NCBI GenBank assembly: GCA_019311115.1
Contig: JAFDDB010000009.1
Span: 1-51,202, forward strand
Source of the DNA: Deltaproteobacteria bacterium
Lineage (GTDB): Bacteria; Myxococcota_A; UBA9160; SZUA-336
Direction: 5' to 3'
DNA length: 51,202 bases
Both the position numbers and the translations under genes were made by a program. Shown one piece after another: positions 1 to 10,424 of this stretch. Below the pieces are notes generated by a model. That model was not told the origin of the DNA and made no database searches. It saw nothing but the letters and a program-made list of their open reading frames with translations. Numbering within the stretch: position 1 is the stretch's first letter; each line of letters opens with the position of its first letter.

Positions 1-2499
1 GACGCGGCCCTGCGCACGCGCGTGCGCCGCGTGTTCGAGCGCAGCGGGAACTGGGACGGAGCCGCGGAGCTGCTGCAGGTCGAGATCGACGCGGCGGAAG
101 ACGACGACCGCCCCGCCCTGCTGCGGCGGCTGGCGCGCGTCGACTGGGACGAGCTGCAGCGTGCGGAGCGGGCGTGCCGCACGTTCGCCGCGCTCTCGGA
201 CGCCGACGTGCTCGACCCCGACGAAGAGGATCGCTGGGCCGACGCGCTGGGCGCGCTCGAACGTTGGCCCGAGGCGCTGTCCGCGCGGGAGCGTGCGCTG
301 GACCTGCGCGGCGCCGCGGAGGGCCCGGCCGCCTGGCTGGAGCTGGCGCGCGCACAGGTCGAAAATGCGAACGACCCGGAGGCGGCCATCCGCGCCTGCG
401 GGCACGCGCTCGAGCTCGACTCCGCGCTGAGCGATGCGCTCGAGCTGCGCGCGGACCTGCACCAACGGCTCGGCCGGCACGCCGACGAGCTCGAGGATCG
501 CGCGAGGCTCGGCGAGCTGCACGGGGACGCTGTCTCCGCCGCGGACGCGATCGCACGCGCGGCGTGCATCGCGCGCGACGATCTCGGCGACGCCACGCGC
601 GCGGGCGGGCTGTTCCGCAGCGCACTGCAGCGGGACGCCAGCAACGTGAACGCTCTCGAGGGCGCGGGCACGATCGCGCTCGAGCGCTCGGAGTGGGAAG
701 AGGCGGAGCGCCTGCTGGGCATGGCGGCACCGCTGCTCGACGACCAGCCGGAGCGCGGGGCCGAGGCCGCGCGTGGAGCCGCCGAGGCGGCGTTCCAGCA
801 GTCGCGCTACGCCGACGCCTTCCACCACCTGGAGAAGGCGCTCGACCACGATCCCGCGCACCCGCCGACGCTCGACCGGATGGCGGAGATCGCGCTGCGG
901 CTCGGTGCGCACGAGCGCGCGCGCACCTGCCTCGAGACGCGGCTCGAGCAGAAGGGGCTCTCGAACTCGGAGCGTGCCGAGCGCATGTCGAAGCTCGCGC
1001 TGGCCAGCGAAGGCACCGGGGACCGCGAGGGCGCGGCCGAGCTGCTCGAGTGCGCCATCGAGCTGCACCCGTCCGACGAGGTGACGCGGGCCCGGGCCGT
1101 CGACCTGCTCGAGGACCTGGGCGAGTGGGACCGCGCTCTCAAGCAGATCGGCGCGTGGCTGGACACGACGGCCGAGGAGTTCCGTCCCGCCCTGGAGCTG
1201 CGCGCCGCGCGGCTCGAGCTGCGGGCCGGACGCCGCGCAGAGGCTCGCACCCGGCTCGAGGCGCTGGTCGAGAACGACACCGTGACGACGGAGGCCTGGG
1301 CCGAGCTGGGACGCCTGCAGCTCGACGACGACGACGCCAGCGGCGCGCTGACGCTCGCCGAGCGTGGACTGGGCCGGCTCGGGGATGGCGAGCGCGGACC
1401 CCTGCTCTGGGTCAAGGCCAGCGCGCTGCACGCGCTCGACCGCATCCCGGACGCCTCGCGCGCCGCCCGCGACTCGCTGCGCGAGGATCCGACCAACGTC
1501 GACGCCGCCCGGCTGCTGGCCCGGCACCTCGGCCAGGCGGGCGAGTTCGGTGCCGCCGTCACCGAACTGGAGCGCGTGCTCGACACGGGCCACCCGGAGC
1601 CCAGCGTCGAGGCGGAGATCTGGGAGGCGATCGGCCGCGCCTACGCCGGTCCGCTCGAGGATGTCGAACGCGCGCAGCGCGCGTACCGCCGCGCACTCGA
1701 GGCGAACCCGCGCAGGACCGGGGCACGAGAGGCCCTGGCCGACATCACCGCATTCGACCCCGCATCCCACCAGGAGTCCGTGCAGCTGCACCGCGAGCTG
1801 CTCGAGGCCCTGCCCGCGCGGCCCGGCTCCTGGAAGGCGCTGGCGCGGATCGCCGACCACTGGGAGCGGACGGCGCCGTCGAGGACCTGCGCGGTCGTGC
1901 TCGAGAGCCTGGCGACTCCGCGGCCGGACGCGGAAGGCGCCGATGGCGCCACACCGCTGCTCCGCGAGGGCCCGGCGTGGGGCGCCGCAGTCCAGGCCGG
2001 CCTCGACCTGCTGCGTGCCCGCGAGGACGCCGAGCTGCTGCCGGGCGGACCGAGACGCCCGGACACCGGGGAGTCCCCGGCCCTGCGCGCCCAGCTCCTG
2101 CAGATCGCCGGATCCAGCTGGTCGCTGTCGAACGCCAAGATCCAGGAGGTCTGGCGCCGGCCGGTCGACGAAGCCGCTCTCACCATCGAGGGCGCTCCAC
2201 GCCGGGCGCGAAAGAAGCTCCGCAAGGCGCTGCGAGCCTTCGACCCCGCGCCGCTGCGCCAACTCGAGGTGGAGGCGTGGCGCGAGGCCATGCTGTGCGA
2301 GGCAGCGGCAGGGGCCGTGGTCTCGCATGAGCTCACGCTACGCGACGCGCTGCTCGACCTGCTGGACGCGTGGCCGGCCACGCAGCGCCTCGACCTGCGC
2401 GGCGGCGGCGACCTGGGAGCGGCAGTCCAGCTCTGTGCGCCGGCTCGCGCGCTGCTGCTGCGCATCGCCGACGCGACGCTCTCCGGACTCGGCCTCTAA
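1..2499 (+). CDS. TPR-repeat protein (5' end truncated by window edge)
   Basis: Frame is open from base 1 to the stop at 2499; repeated A/L-rich TPR-like helices (e.g. ALERWPEALSARERALDL, AFHHLEKALDHDPAHPPTLDRMAEIAL). Confidence 0.8.
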   Translation, partial: DAALRTRVRRVFERSGNWDGAAELLQVEIDAAEDDDRPALLRRLARVDWDELQRAERACRTFAALSDADVLDPDEEDRWADALGALERWPEALSARERALDLRGAAEGPAAWLELARAQVENANDPEAAIRACGHALELDSALSDALELRADLHQRLGRHADELEDRARLGELHGDAVSAADAIARAACIARDDLGDATRAGGLFRSALQRDASNVNALEGAGTIALERSEWEEAERLLGMAAPLLDDQPERGAEAARGAAEAAFQQSRYADAFHHLEKALDHDPAHPPTLDRMAEIALRLGAHERARTCLETRLEQKGLSNSERAERMSKLALASEGTGDREGAAELLECAIELHPSDEVTRARAVDLLEDLGEWDRALKQIGAWLDTTAEEFRPALELRAARLELRAGRRAEARTRLEALVENDTVTTEAWAELGRLQLDDDDASGALTLAERGLGRLGDGERGPLLWVKASALHALDRIPDASRAARDSLREDPTNVDAARLLARHLGQAGEFGAAVTELERVLDTGHPEPSVEAEIWEAIGRAYAGPLEDVERAQRAYRRALEANPRRTGAREALADITAFDPASHQESVQLHRELLEALPARPGSWKALARIADHWERTAPSRTCAVVLESLATPRPDAEGADGATPLLREGPAWGAAVQAGLDLLRAREDAELLPGGPRRPDTGESPALRAQLLQIAGSSWSLSNAKIQEVWRRPVDEAALTIEGAPRRARKKLRKALRAFDPAPLRQLEVEAWREAMLCEAAAGAVVSHELTLRDALLDLLDAWPATQRLDLRGGGDLGAAVQLCAPARALLLRIADATLSGLGL

Positions 2500-2587
2500 C
2501 GCCCGGTCTCCAGTCCCCGATGGCGCGACGCCCGTACCACGGGCGGACGGCTCCACCCTGTCCGGTCGCTCGGCCCCGAGGGGGTGC

Positions 2588-3517
2588 TCAGCCGGTCTGG
2601 CGGATGAGCCGCGGGACGCGCGGCCGCTCGGGTGCGCGCCCGGGACCGACGTCGCCGGGAACCTCGACGGTCCAGCAACCCGGGTTCGCGCGGATCTCGG
2701 CCACCAGCGCCTGGTGCAGACCGTGGCCGCTGCGAACGCCCTTGACGTGGCCCTGCAGCGGCAGGCCCAGCAGCGCCAGATCGCCGACCAGGTCGAGCAG
2801 CTTGTGGCGCGCGAACTCGTCCGGGAAGCGCAGGCCCTCGCGGTTCAGCACCGACTGGTCGTCGAGCACGATGGCGTTCTGGAGAGACCCACCGAGCCCC
2901 AGCCCGTTGGCCTGGAGCATCTGCACGTCCTTCAGGAAGCCGAAGGTGCGCGCGGGCGCGATTTCACGAGCGTAACGCTCGGGCGTCAGCCGCAGCGAGG
3001 AGATCTCCTGCTGGCCGATCGCGGGATGCGCGTAGTCGATCTCGATCGAGATCTTGAAGCTGCGCGACGGCACGACCCGTACCGAGCGGTTGCCCTCGCG
3101 GACCTCGATCGGCTTGCGGATGACGAGACGGCGGCGCATGCGGCTCTGCGCGCGCATCCCCGCCTGGCGGATCAGGTAGACGAAGGGAGCTGCGCTGCCG
3201 TCCATGATCGGCAGCTCCGGCCCCGACACCTCGACCGTGCAGTTGTCGACGCCCATCCCCGCGAACGCCGAAATCAGGTGCTCGACCGTGGAGATGCGCA
3301 CGTCGCCGTTGCCGAGCGACGTAGCCAGCAGCGTCCCGCTCACCCACTCGCCGCGTGCGGGAAACCTGACCTGGGGCTCCAGGTCGGTGCGCACGAAGAG
3401 GATCCCCGTACCGGCCGCGGCCGGCCGCAGGACCAGATCGACGGGCCGGCCGGTGTGCAGGCCGATCCCGGTACACTGGACGCTCGTCGCGAGCGTGTGC
3501 TCGACTCCGCCGATCAT
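2588..3517 (-). CDS. lpxC: UDP-3-O-acyl-N-acetylglucosamine deacetylase
   Basis: LpxC motifs: GIGLHTG, STVEHLISAFAGMGVDN, ELPIMDGSAAPFV, ARTFGFLKDV, DEFARHKLLDLVGDLALLG. Start placed at MIGGVEHTLATSVQ; the ORF stays open upstream to 3733. Confidence 0.95.
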   Translation of the reverse strand: MIGGVEHTLATSVQCTGIGLHTGRPVDLVLRPAAAGTGILFVRTDLEPQVRFPARGEWVSGTLLATSLGNGDVRISTVEHLISAFAGMGVDNCTVEVSGPELPIMDGSAAPFVYLIRQAGMRAQSRMRRRLVIRKPIEVREGNRSVRVVPSRSFKISIEIDYAHPAIGQQEISSLRLTPERYAREIAPARTFGFLKDVQMLQANGLGLGGSLQNAIVLDDQSVLNREGLRFPDEFARHKLLDLVGDLALLGLPLQGHVKGVRSGHGLHQALVAEIRANPGCWTVEVPGDVGPGRAPERPRVPRLIRQTG

Positions 3518-3802
3518 CTGGACTCCCCCCGGAACCTCACCCGGCTCCTGCCGACAGCCTGCGTGTGCAACGCGCGTACCAACCTCGCAACCGGGGTTTT
3601 CGCCCCCCATAGATGGGGATCCAGGGGTCAGATCTGTGGCCTGGATCACAGTTCCGCCAGATGCGCCGCCTACGCGGTCGGCTACGAACGCCGGTTCAGT
3701 GACATTCACGTTACAGCGTGACGTCGCCATCACGGTTTCGGGAGGCGCTGAACAGCCGGGGCAGCGCGGCCGCGGCCCGCCCGCAGGGAACGGGCGACGG
3801 GC

Positions 3803-6379
3803 TCAGGTCGCCTTGCCGCTCAGCCGGTCGAGCTCTTCAAGGATCGCCTTGGCGTTCGGGTAGCGGGCGTCGGGCGACTTCTCGAGCATGCGCAGGATCA
3901 TCAACGCCAGGGGCTGCGGCAGGTCCGGCTTGACGGTGCGGGGGTCCGGCGGCGGGGTGTGCACGTGGTGGTACGGCACGTTGCCACGCCGGAAAGGCAG
4001 CTCGCCGGTGGACAGCTCGAAGAGCGTCACTCCGAGCGAGTACAGGTCCGTCCGGTGGTCGATGTTCTTGCCCAGCGTCTGCTCGGGCGACATGTAGAAG
4101 GGCGTTCCGGAGACGACCGTCGTCTGGTTGCGGACCTCCTCCATGAGCTTCGCCAGACCGAAGTCCATGATCTTCACCTGCTTGTCCGGCGTCCACATGG
4201 TGTTGGCCGTCTTGATGTCGCGGTGGACCACCTTGCGCGAGTGCGCGTACGACAGCGCCTCGGCCATCTGGCGCAGGATGTAGATCACCCCGCCGGGCGA
4301 GACGGGACCGCGCCGCTGCACGATTTCCTTGAGCGTGGTGCCCTCGATCAGCTCCATCGCCAGGTAGTAGCCGTGCTCGGACTCGCCCGCGTCGAAGACC
4401 GTGACGATGTTCGGGTGGTTGAGCTGTGCGGCGGCCTTGGCCTCGCGCAGGAAGTTCTGCAGTGCGGTCGCGTTCCCGCGCAGCTGCTCGGGCAGGACCT
4501 TGTACGCGACGTCGCGCTCGAGCACGGTGTCACGCGCCAGGTAGACGACGCCCATTCCGCCCCGGCCGAGCTCGCGGTCGACCACGTAACGCCCGGCCAC
4601 GCTGTTGTCGGGGCTCGCGGTGACGCCGGGCGCCGGTGGCTGCGCCGCCAGCTGCTCCGCCAGCTGCTCCTTGGCGTGCTCGATGCGCGCCGCCACACCC
4701 TGGTAGTGGTAGTCGAAGCTCAGGATCCTCTCGTAGATCTCTACCGCGCGCTCGAAGTCCGAGCTCTGCTCGCAGACCTTGCCGAGCGCGAAGAACGCGT
4801 CGACGTTCGTCTTGGCGACCGGACCGTCACCGACGGCCTCGTCGAGCTTGTTGATCGCGAGCGCGTGCTGGCCCTTGCCGGCGAAGAGCTCGCCGAGCAT
4901 CGAGCACGCCTCCGAGAACCGCTCGTCGTCGTTGCCGACCAGCTGCAGCACCCGGATGGCCTCGTCGGCCTCTCCCTGCTCCGAGTAGATCCGGCCGGCG
5001 TCGAAGGCCTCGCCCGCCTTCTCGAGCATCTCCGCGCGCTTGCCCAGGTCGCCGGCCTGGCCCCAGGCCTCGGCGGCGCTGCGCGCGTCCCCCGACCGAT
5101 CGTAGGCTTCGGCCGCGGCCACCGGGTCGCCCGCGGCCAGGAACATCTCGGCGGCGGCGGCGTCGTCGCCGACCTGCGAGTACAGCCGGCCGGCGTCTTC
5201 GTAGCGCTCGAGCTTGCGGCAGAGGTCGCCCGCGTCCTGGAACTCGCCCGCGCGCTCCAGGTTCTCGACCGCCGCCTCGTCGTCTCCCTGGTCGCGCAGG
5301 TGGTTGCCGCGCGCGCGAGCCGCGGCGACGTCGTCCCCGAGCTTGTCGAGCGCCTTGGCAGCCAGGTCGCCGCGGCCGATGCGCTGGAACAGCTCGGCCG
5401 CGCGCTCGTACGCGCCCACGTGAAAGGCGATCTTCGCCGCGCTGCCGAAGGCGCCCGCACGCACGAGAATCGACTCGGCCTCCTCGAAGCGCTCCAGCTT
5501 GAAGAGCAGCTCGCCGGCCTTCTTCGCGATGCCGCGGACCTCGCGCTGCTTGTCCTCGGTGCCCGCCTTGCCGCCGCCCTCGTCGTCGAAGGCCTTGATC
5601 AGCGACTCCGCGGCTCGACCGGTCTGGTCGACCTTCAGGAAGGCCTGCGCGGCGTGGCGGTAGAAGCCGATGTCGTCGTAGCACTTGCCGGCGTCGGCCC
5701 ACTGCTCGGCGCGTTCGAACATCTCGCCCGCGACCGAGCGCTTGTCGGCTTTCAGGTAGCAGCGCGCCGCCTTCTCGAACATCTCCTGCTGCGCGTAGAT
5801 CGCACCGGCGGCCTCCCAGCGGTCCGCCTTGACGAAGAGCTCCGCGGCGTCTTCGAAGCGGTTCTGGTCGTGGCGCACTTCGGCGGCGCGCTCGAGCAGA
5901 TCGTGCTCCAGGAACAGCTCGCAGGCCTCGTCGCGCATGCCCTCGCTGCACAGGTACGCGCCGGCCTCCTCCGCGCCCTCGGTCTCGACCAGCTCCCGGG
6001 CCGCCTTCAGCAGGCGCTTCTGCTCCTTGCGCGTGTGCTGCTCGGCCGCCTCTTCGCAGGCCGCGTCGAAGTCGTCCTCGGTCGGCAGCTCCGCCTTCTT
6101 CTTCCGGCGCGTGATCACGAACGCGAGCATCAGGCCGCCCGCGGCCAGCAGGGCGAAGTGCCGCTTGGGATCGTCGAAGCGCCGCGTCAGCCCGACGGCG
6201 CGCTCGCCCCAGTAGTCGCCGTTCGGCTGCCCGACCCAGCCGGCGATGCGAGCCGAGATGACGCCCTCGACCTGCGCGCGGTCCTTGTCCTCGGTCGCGT
6301 GGTAGCGCACGCCGACACCCGCCGCCGCGAGGACGGGAATGGCAGCCAGCAGGACCAGTATCCGGAGCACGACGTGCAC
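3803..6379 (-). CDS. Membrane-anchored alpha-solenoid/TPR protein with C-terminal Ser/Thr protein kinase domain
   Basis: C-terminal kinase motifs LGRGGMGVVYLA, VAYKVL, VHRDIKTAN, IMDFGLAK, GTPFYMSPEQ, HRTDLYSLGVTLFEL; N-terminal hydrophobic segments and many short AAELF.KA-type helical repeats. Confidence 0.92.
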   Translation of the reverse strand: MHVVLRILVLLAAIPVLAAAGVGVRYHATEDKDRAQVEGVISARIAGWVGQPNGDYWGERAVGLTRRFDDPKRHFALLAAGGLMLAFVITRRKKKAELPTEDDFDAACEEAAEQHTRKEQKRLLKAARELVETEGAEEAGAYLCSEGMRDEACELFLEHDLLERAAEVRHDQNRFEDAAELFVKADRWEAAGAIYAQQEMFEKAARCYLKADKRSVAGEMFERAEQWADAGKCYDDIGFYRHAAQAFLKVDQTGRAAESLIKAFDDEGGGKAGTEDKQREVRGIAKKAGELLFKLERFEEAESILVRAGAFGSAAKIAFHVGAYERAAELFQRIGRGDLAAKALDKLGDDVAAARARGNHLRDQGDDEAAVENLERAGEFQDAGDLCRKLERYEDAGRLYSQVGDDAAAAEMFLAAGDPVAAAEAYDRSGDARSAAEAWGQAGDLGKRAEMLEKAGEAFDAGRIYSEQGEADEAIRVLQLVGNDDERFSEACSMLGELFAGKGQHALAINKLDEAVGDGPVAKTNVDAFFALGKVCEQSSDFERAVEIYERILSFDYHYQGVAARIEHAKEQLAEQLAAQPPAPGVTASPDNSVAGRYVVDRELGRGGMGVVYLARDTVLERDVAYKVLPEQLRGNATALQNFLREAKAAAQLNHPNIVTVFDAGESEHGYYLAMELIEGTTLKEIVQRRGPVSPGGVIYILRQMAEALSYAHSRKVVHRDIKTANTMWTPDKQVKIMDFGLAKLMEEVRNQTTVVSGTPFYMSPEQTLGKNIDHRTDLYSLGVTLFELSTGELPFRRGNVPYHHVHTPPPDPRTVKPDLPQPLALMILRMLEKSPDARYPNAKAILEELDRLSGKAT

Positions 6380-6440
6380 GCGGAATTCATCGTCCAGACC
6401 GGCCCTTACGTTGAGAGAGCAGCCAACAAGAAGGTGGGCG

Positions 6441-7172
6441 CTAGAACGAGAGGCTGAGCAGCCGCAGGGCGGCAGCCACGACCGCCAGCGTCAGGAGGGG
6501 CCGGATCAGCCGATCCCCGACGCGGGCGCCGAAGCGCGAGGCCGCGTAGCCGCCGATCGCACTGCCCACGGCGAGCACCAGGCCATAGCCCCAGAGCACC
6601 TTTCCGGCAGCCGCGAACTGCGCCAGCGCCACCAGCGTCAGCGCGGCCACTACCGCCACCTTCACCGCATTGGCGCGCACGAGGTCGAGGCCGCCCGCCG
6701 CGACGAGCGCCAGCAGCAGCGGAATGCCGATGCCCGCCTGGACCGCACCGCCGTACAGGCCGATCGCGAAGTAGACGCCCAGCTGCAGCGGCAGGCCCAT
6801 GCCCGCGCGCTCGCCCGGCGCGCGCGGCTTCGGGTTGCGCAGGATGACCGGCAACATGGCGAGCATGACGACGGCGAACCCCACGCTGAAGACGCGGTCC
6901 GACACCGAGGATGCCGCCCACGCTCCGAGCCAGGAACCGAGCAGCGTGGCCGGCAGCAGGCTCGCGGCGAAGCGCAGGCCGGGCACGTTCTCCTGCCTGA
7001 AGCCCCCCATCGCGGCCAGGCTCTGCGCCGCCACGCCCACCCGGTTCGTGGCGTTCGCCACGGTCGGCGGAAGCCCCAGGAAGATCAGCAGCGGGACGGT
7101 CAGGAACGACCCGCCGCCGGCCAGGGTGTTGACGAAGCCGGCGACCGCCCCGCCGGCGACCAGCACGGCCAT
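6441..7172 (-). CDS. TauE/SafE-family sulfite exporter-like membrane protein
   Basis: N-terminal AGGAVAGFVNTLAGGGSFLTVPLLIFLGLPPTVANATNRVGV, typical of TauE/SafE; multiple hydrophobic segments. Confidence 0.88.
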   Translation of the reverse strand: MAVLVAGGAVAGFVNTLAGGGSFLTVPLLIFLGLPPTVANATNRVGVAAQSLAAMGGFRQENVPGLRFAASLLPATLLGSWLGAWAASSVSDRVFSVGFAVVMLAMLPVILRNPKPRAPGERAGMGLPLQLGVYFAIGLYGGAVQAGIGIPLLLALVAAGGLDLVRANAVKVAVVAALTLVALAQFAAAGKVLWGYGLVLAVGSAIGGYAASRFGARVGDRLIRPLLTLAVVAAALRLLSLSF

Positions 7173-7192
7173 CTCGCCGGGCGCCGGCCAAG

Positions 7193-8236
7193 TCAGGGCA
7201 GGCTCTGCTGACGGTCGCCGCGACCGGAACCCCGCTTGCGGCCGAAGTGGTCCCAGGCGCGGTCCCGCGCGACCCGCCCGCGCGGCGTCCGGTCCAGGTA
7301 GCCCTCCTGGATCAGGAAGGGCTCGTAGATGTCCTCGATGGTCCCCTTGTCCTCGCCGATTGCGGCGGCCAGCGTGTCGATGCCGACGGGGCCGCCCGCG
7401 TACTTGTCGATCAGCGTGAGCAGCAGCTCGCGGTCGCGGCGGTCGAAGCCGGCCTCGTCGACCTCGAGCTGCTCGAGCGCGTAGCGCGCGATCGCGAGCG
7501 TGATCCTGCCGTCTCCCTCGACCTGGGCGTAGTCGCGCACGCGCCGCAGTAGGCGGTTCGCGATGCGCGGCGTGCCGCGCGAGCGGCGCGCGATCTCGCG
7601 GGCCCCGTCGCTCTCGATCGGCACCTCGAGGATGCCGGCACTGCGCGCGAGGATGCGCTCGAGATCCCCCGGCGGGTAGTACTCCAGGTGCGCGATCACG
7701 CCGAAGCGGTCACGCAGCGGCGCCGTCAGCAGGCCCGCCCGCGTCGTCGCACCGATCAACGTGAAGCGCGGCAGCTCGAGCTTCACCGTGCGCGCCGAGG
7801 GCCCCTGCCCGATCACCAGGTCGAGCTTGAAGTCCTCCATGGCGGGATAGAGGATCTCTTCGATGGCCGGAGCCAGGCGGTGGATCTCGTCGATGAAGAG
7901 GACCTCGCCGGCCTCCAGGTTGGTGAGGATCGCCGCCAGGTCGCCGGCGCGCTCGATCACGGGACCGGCGGTCGCACGCAGGGGCGCGCCCATCTCGCGC
8001 GCGACCACGTGCGAGAGGGCGGTCTTGCCGAGACCGGGCGGTCCGTAGAAGAGCGCGTGGTCGAGCGCCTCGCCTCGATCGCGCGCGGCCTGGATGAACA
8101 CGCGCAGGTTCTGGCGCACCTGGTTCTGGCCCACGAACTCGTCGAACGAGGCCGGGCGAAGGCGGTCCTCGACCCCGCGCTCGATCTCGGGCTCTTCTTC
8201 GACCCGCACCCCGCCGCCGCTATCGTGACTGGACAC
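7193..8236 (-). CDS. ruvB: Holliday junction branch migration DNA helicase RuvB
   Basis: [76 protein letters not shown]. Confidence 0.98.
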   Translation of the reverse strand: MSSHDSGGGVRVEEEPEIERGVEDRLRPASFDEFVGQNQVRQNLRVFIQAARDRGEALDHALFYGPPGLGKTALSHVVAREMGAPLRATAGPVIERAGDLAAILTNLEAGEVLFIDEIHRLAPAIEEILYPAMEDFKLDLVIGQGPSARTVKLELPRFTLIGATTRAGLLTAPLRDRFGVIAHLEYYPPGDLERILARSAGILEVPIESDGAREIARRSRGTPRIANRLLRRVRDYAQVEGDGRITLAIARYALEQLEVDEAGFDRRDRELLLTLIDKYAGGPVGIDTLAAAIGEDKGTIEDIYEPFLIQEGYLDRTPRGRVARDRAWDHFGRKRGSGRGDRQQSLP

Positions 8237-8807
8237 GCAGCGCCTCGCGGAGCAGGACCTCTAGCTCCGGGTTCTCGGGCAGGCGGCTGAGCGCCTCGCG
8301 CACCACCTTCTCGGCCTCGGCGCGCGCGTAGCCCAGGTTGACGAGGGCCGATACCGTGGCGGCGTCTACGCCGTCGAGGAGTCGCGGTGCGTCGGTCACC
8401 TCGAAGGCATCGAGCTTGTCGCGCAGCTCGACCAGGATGCGCTGCGCGGTCTTGGGACCCACGCCCGGAATGCTGCGCAGCGCCGCGAGGTCGCCGCCGT
8501 GTACGGCACGCACGAAGCGGTCGATCGGAACCCCCGAGAGGATGGCCAGGGCGAGCCGGGGACCGACCCCGCTGATGCTGATCAGCAGGCGGAACCCGAC
8601 GCGCTCGGGCTCGCTCCAGAAGCCGAAGAGCTGCAGCGCCTCCTCGCGCACGTGGGTATACACTCGGAGGCGTACGTCCTTGCCCTCGTCGGGCAGCTCG
8701 AGGAACGTCGAGAGGGGGACGTCCACCTCGTAGCCCACGCCGTTCACATCGAGCACGAGCCGGCCGGGCGCCTTCTCGACGAGCCGTCCGTCGAGGCGGG
8801 CGATCAC
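8220..8807 (-). CDS. ruvA: Holliday junction branch migration protein RuvA
   Basis: [12 protein letters not shown] start (GTG at 8807, overlapping the ruvC stop), [50 protein letters not shown]. Confidence 0.97.
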   Translation of the reverse strand: MIARLDGRLVEKAPGRLVLDVNGVGYEVDVPLSTFLELPDEGKDVRLRVYTHVREEALQLFGFWSEPERVGFRLLISISGVGPRLALAILSGVPIDRFVRAVHGGDLAALRSIPGVGPKTAQRILVELRDKLDAFEVTDAPRLLDGVDAATVSALVNLGYARAEAEKVVREALSRLPENPELEVLLREALRVQSR

Positions 8808-9337
8808 GCTTCCGGCCCCGTCACGCTCCTCGCGGCCTTGTCGAGCGCGCGCAGGCGATCGCGCCCGCGGCGGCCCGCCTGGCTGTGCCCGTGGCAGATG
8901 GCGACCGCCAGGGCGTCGGCCTCGTCCGCCGGCGGCGCGTCGGCCAGCCCCAGCAGCCTCTGGACCATCTGTTGCACCTGCGGCTTGGCCGCCGCGCCGT
9001 GGCCCGTGACCGCCCGCTTGACCTGCGACGGGCTGTACTCGCCGATCTCCAGGCCCGCCGCGGCCAGCGCCGCCAGGGCCACCCCGCGCGCGTGGCCCAG
9101 CGTGAGCGCGGAACGGACGTTGCGTGCCGCGAACACTCCCTCGACCGCGGTGGAATCGGGACCGAACTCTTCGATCACCGCCGCCAGTCGGGCCTGGATG
9201 GCCGCCAGGCGGTGACCGAGGGGACCCGACGCGGGGCGGATCACGCCACCGGCCACGCGGCGCAAGCGTGAGCCGTCCAGATCGACCAGGCCGTAGCCGG
9301 TCGCCCGGGTACCCGGATCCACGCCCAGGATTCTCAC
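8804..9337 (-). CDS. ruvC: Crossover junction endodeoxyribonuclease RuvC
   Basis: MRILGVDPGTRATGYGLVD, AVEGVFAARNVRSALTLGHARGV, ADEADALAVAICHGH. Confidence 0.97.
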   Translation of the reverse strand: MRILGVDPGTRATGYGLVDLDGSRLRRVAGGVIRPASGPLGHRLAAIQARLAAVIEEFGPDSTAVEGVFAARNVRSALTLGHARGVALAALAAAGLEIGEYSPSQVKRAVTGHGAAAKPQVQQMVQRLLGLADAPPADEADALAVAICHGHSQAGRRGRDRLRALDKAARSVTGPEA

Positions 9338-9435
9338 GTCGCACCCCCCTGCGTGGCGGCCCGCGTCTGCCCCGTGCGTGAACCGCCGTCGTGAACCTGT
9401 GACCCCGAGCCTAGCGCTTCGCCACCCGCGACGCG

Positions 9436-10191
9436 CTAGCCCGCTCCGGCCAGGCGGGCCATCTCCTCGTCCGAGATGTCGAAGTTCGCGAAGACCTGGC
9501 GCACGTCGTCGTGGCCGTCGAGCGCCTCGAGCAGCTTCAGCATCGACTCGGCCGCGCGCCCGGCCACGGCCACGGTGGTCTGCGGCTGCATCGCGACCTC
9601 GGCCGTCGCCGGCTGGAAGCCCCTGGCTTCGATGGCGTTCTTCACGCGCTCGAAGTCCTCGGGCGCGGTGCGGATCTCGATCGTCTCGTCGTCGTCGACC
9701 AGATCGTCGGCGTCGGCCTCGATCGCGGCCTCGATCAGGCCGTCCGGGTCCACGGCTTCGCGGTCGAAGACCAGCATCCCCTGCTTCTCGAACAGGTACG
9801 CGACGCAGCCGTTCGCCCCGAGATTGCCCCCGTACTTGCTGAACAGGTGCCGGACCTCACCGACGGTCCGGTTGCGGTTGTCGGTCAGCGTGTCGACGAT
9901 GACGGCCACTCCCGCCGGTCCGTAGCCCTCGTAGCGGATCTCGTCGTAGCTCTCGCCCTCGAGCTCGCCCGTTCCGCGTCGGATGGCTCGCTCGATGTTG
10001 TCCTTGGGCATGTTCTGCCCTCGGGCCTTGTCGACGGCCATGCGCAGGCGCGGGTTCGAGTCCGGGTCTCCGCCCCCGGACTTCGCCGAGATCACGATTT
10101 CGCGGATGAGTTGCGTGAAGATCTTGCCGCGCTTGGCGTCATTGGCGCCCTTCTTGCGCTTGATCGTCGACCACTTGGAATGTCCGGACAT
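9436..10191 (-). CDS. yebC: YebC/PmpR-family transcriptional regulatory/translation factor
   Basis: [32 protein letters not shown]..., [39 protein letters not shown]. Confidence 0.97.
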   Translation of the reverse strand: MSGHSKWSTIKRKKGANDAKRGKIFTQLIREIVISAKSGGGDPDSNPRLRMAVDKARGQNMPKDNIERAIRRGTGELEGESYDEIRYEGYGPAGVAVIVDTLTDNRNRTVGEVRHLFSKYGGNLGANGCVAYLFEKQGMLVFDREAVDPDGLIEAAIEADADDLVDDDETIEIRTAPEDFERVKNAIEARGFQPATAEVAMQPQTTVAVAGRAAESMLKLLEALDGHDDVRQVFANFDISDEEMARLAGAG

Positions 10192-10424
10192 CGGGAGCCT
10201 CGCTGGCGCGACTATATCGAAGCCTCTGGCAGAGACCCAGCACGCCGGAAGCGCGTTCCCGGCGCCGGTCGTGGCCAGCCGGGACGTTCGCGGCACGCGC
10301 GCCGCGAGCGCCCTGGCCGCGGTGGCGCCGGAAATCGCCTGCGCGGGGTTCAGGCGCCGGGGCCCACCTGCCGATGGGAGTTGCACGCGCCGGCGGCGCG
10401 CAGCGAGAGGACACGAGGGGCAGC

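Noticed and set aside
3959-6457. 832-aa + strand ORF opposite the solenoid kinase
   Set aside because: Low-complexity R/L/A/V/D-rich translation with no domain motifs; it is the antisense shadow of a high-GC3 coding sequence with clear kinase motifs.
10050-10075. GGTTCGAGTCC resembles a tRNA T-loop
   Set aside because: Lies inside yebC coding sequence ([13 protein letters not shown] region); no cloverleaf arms could be assembled.
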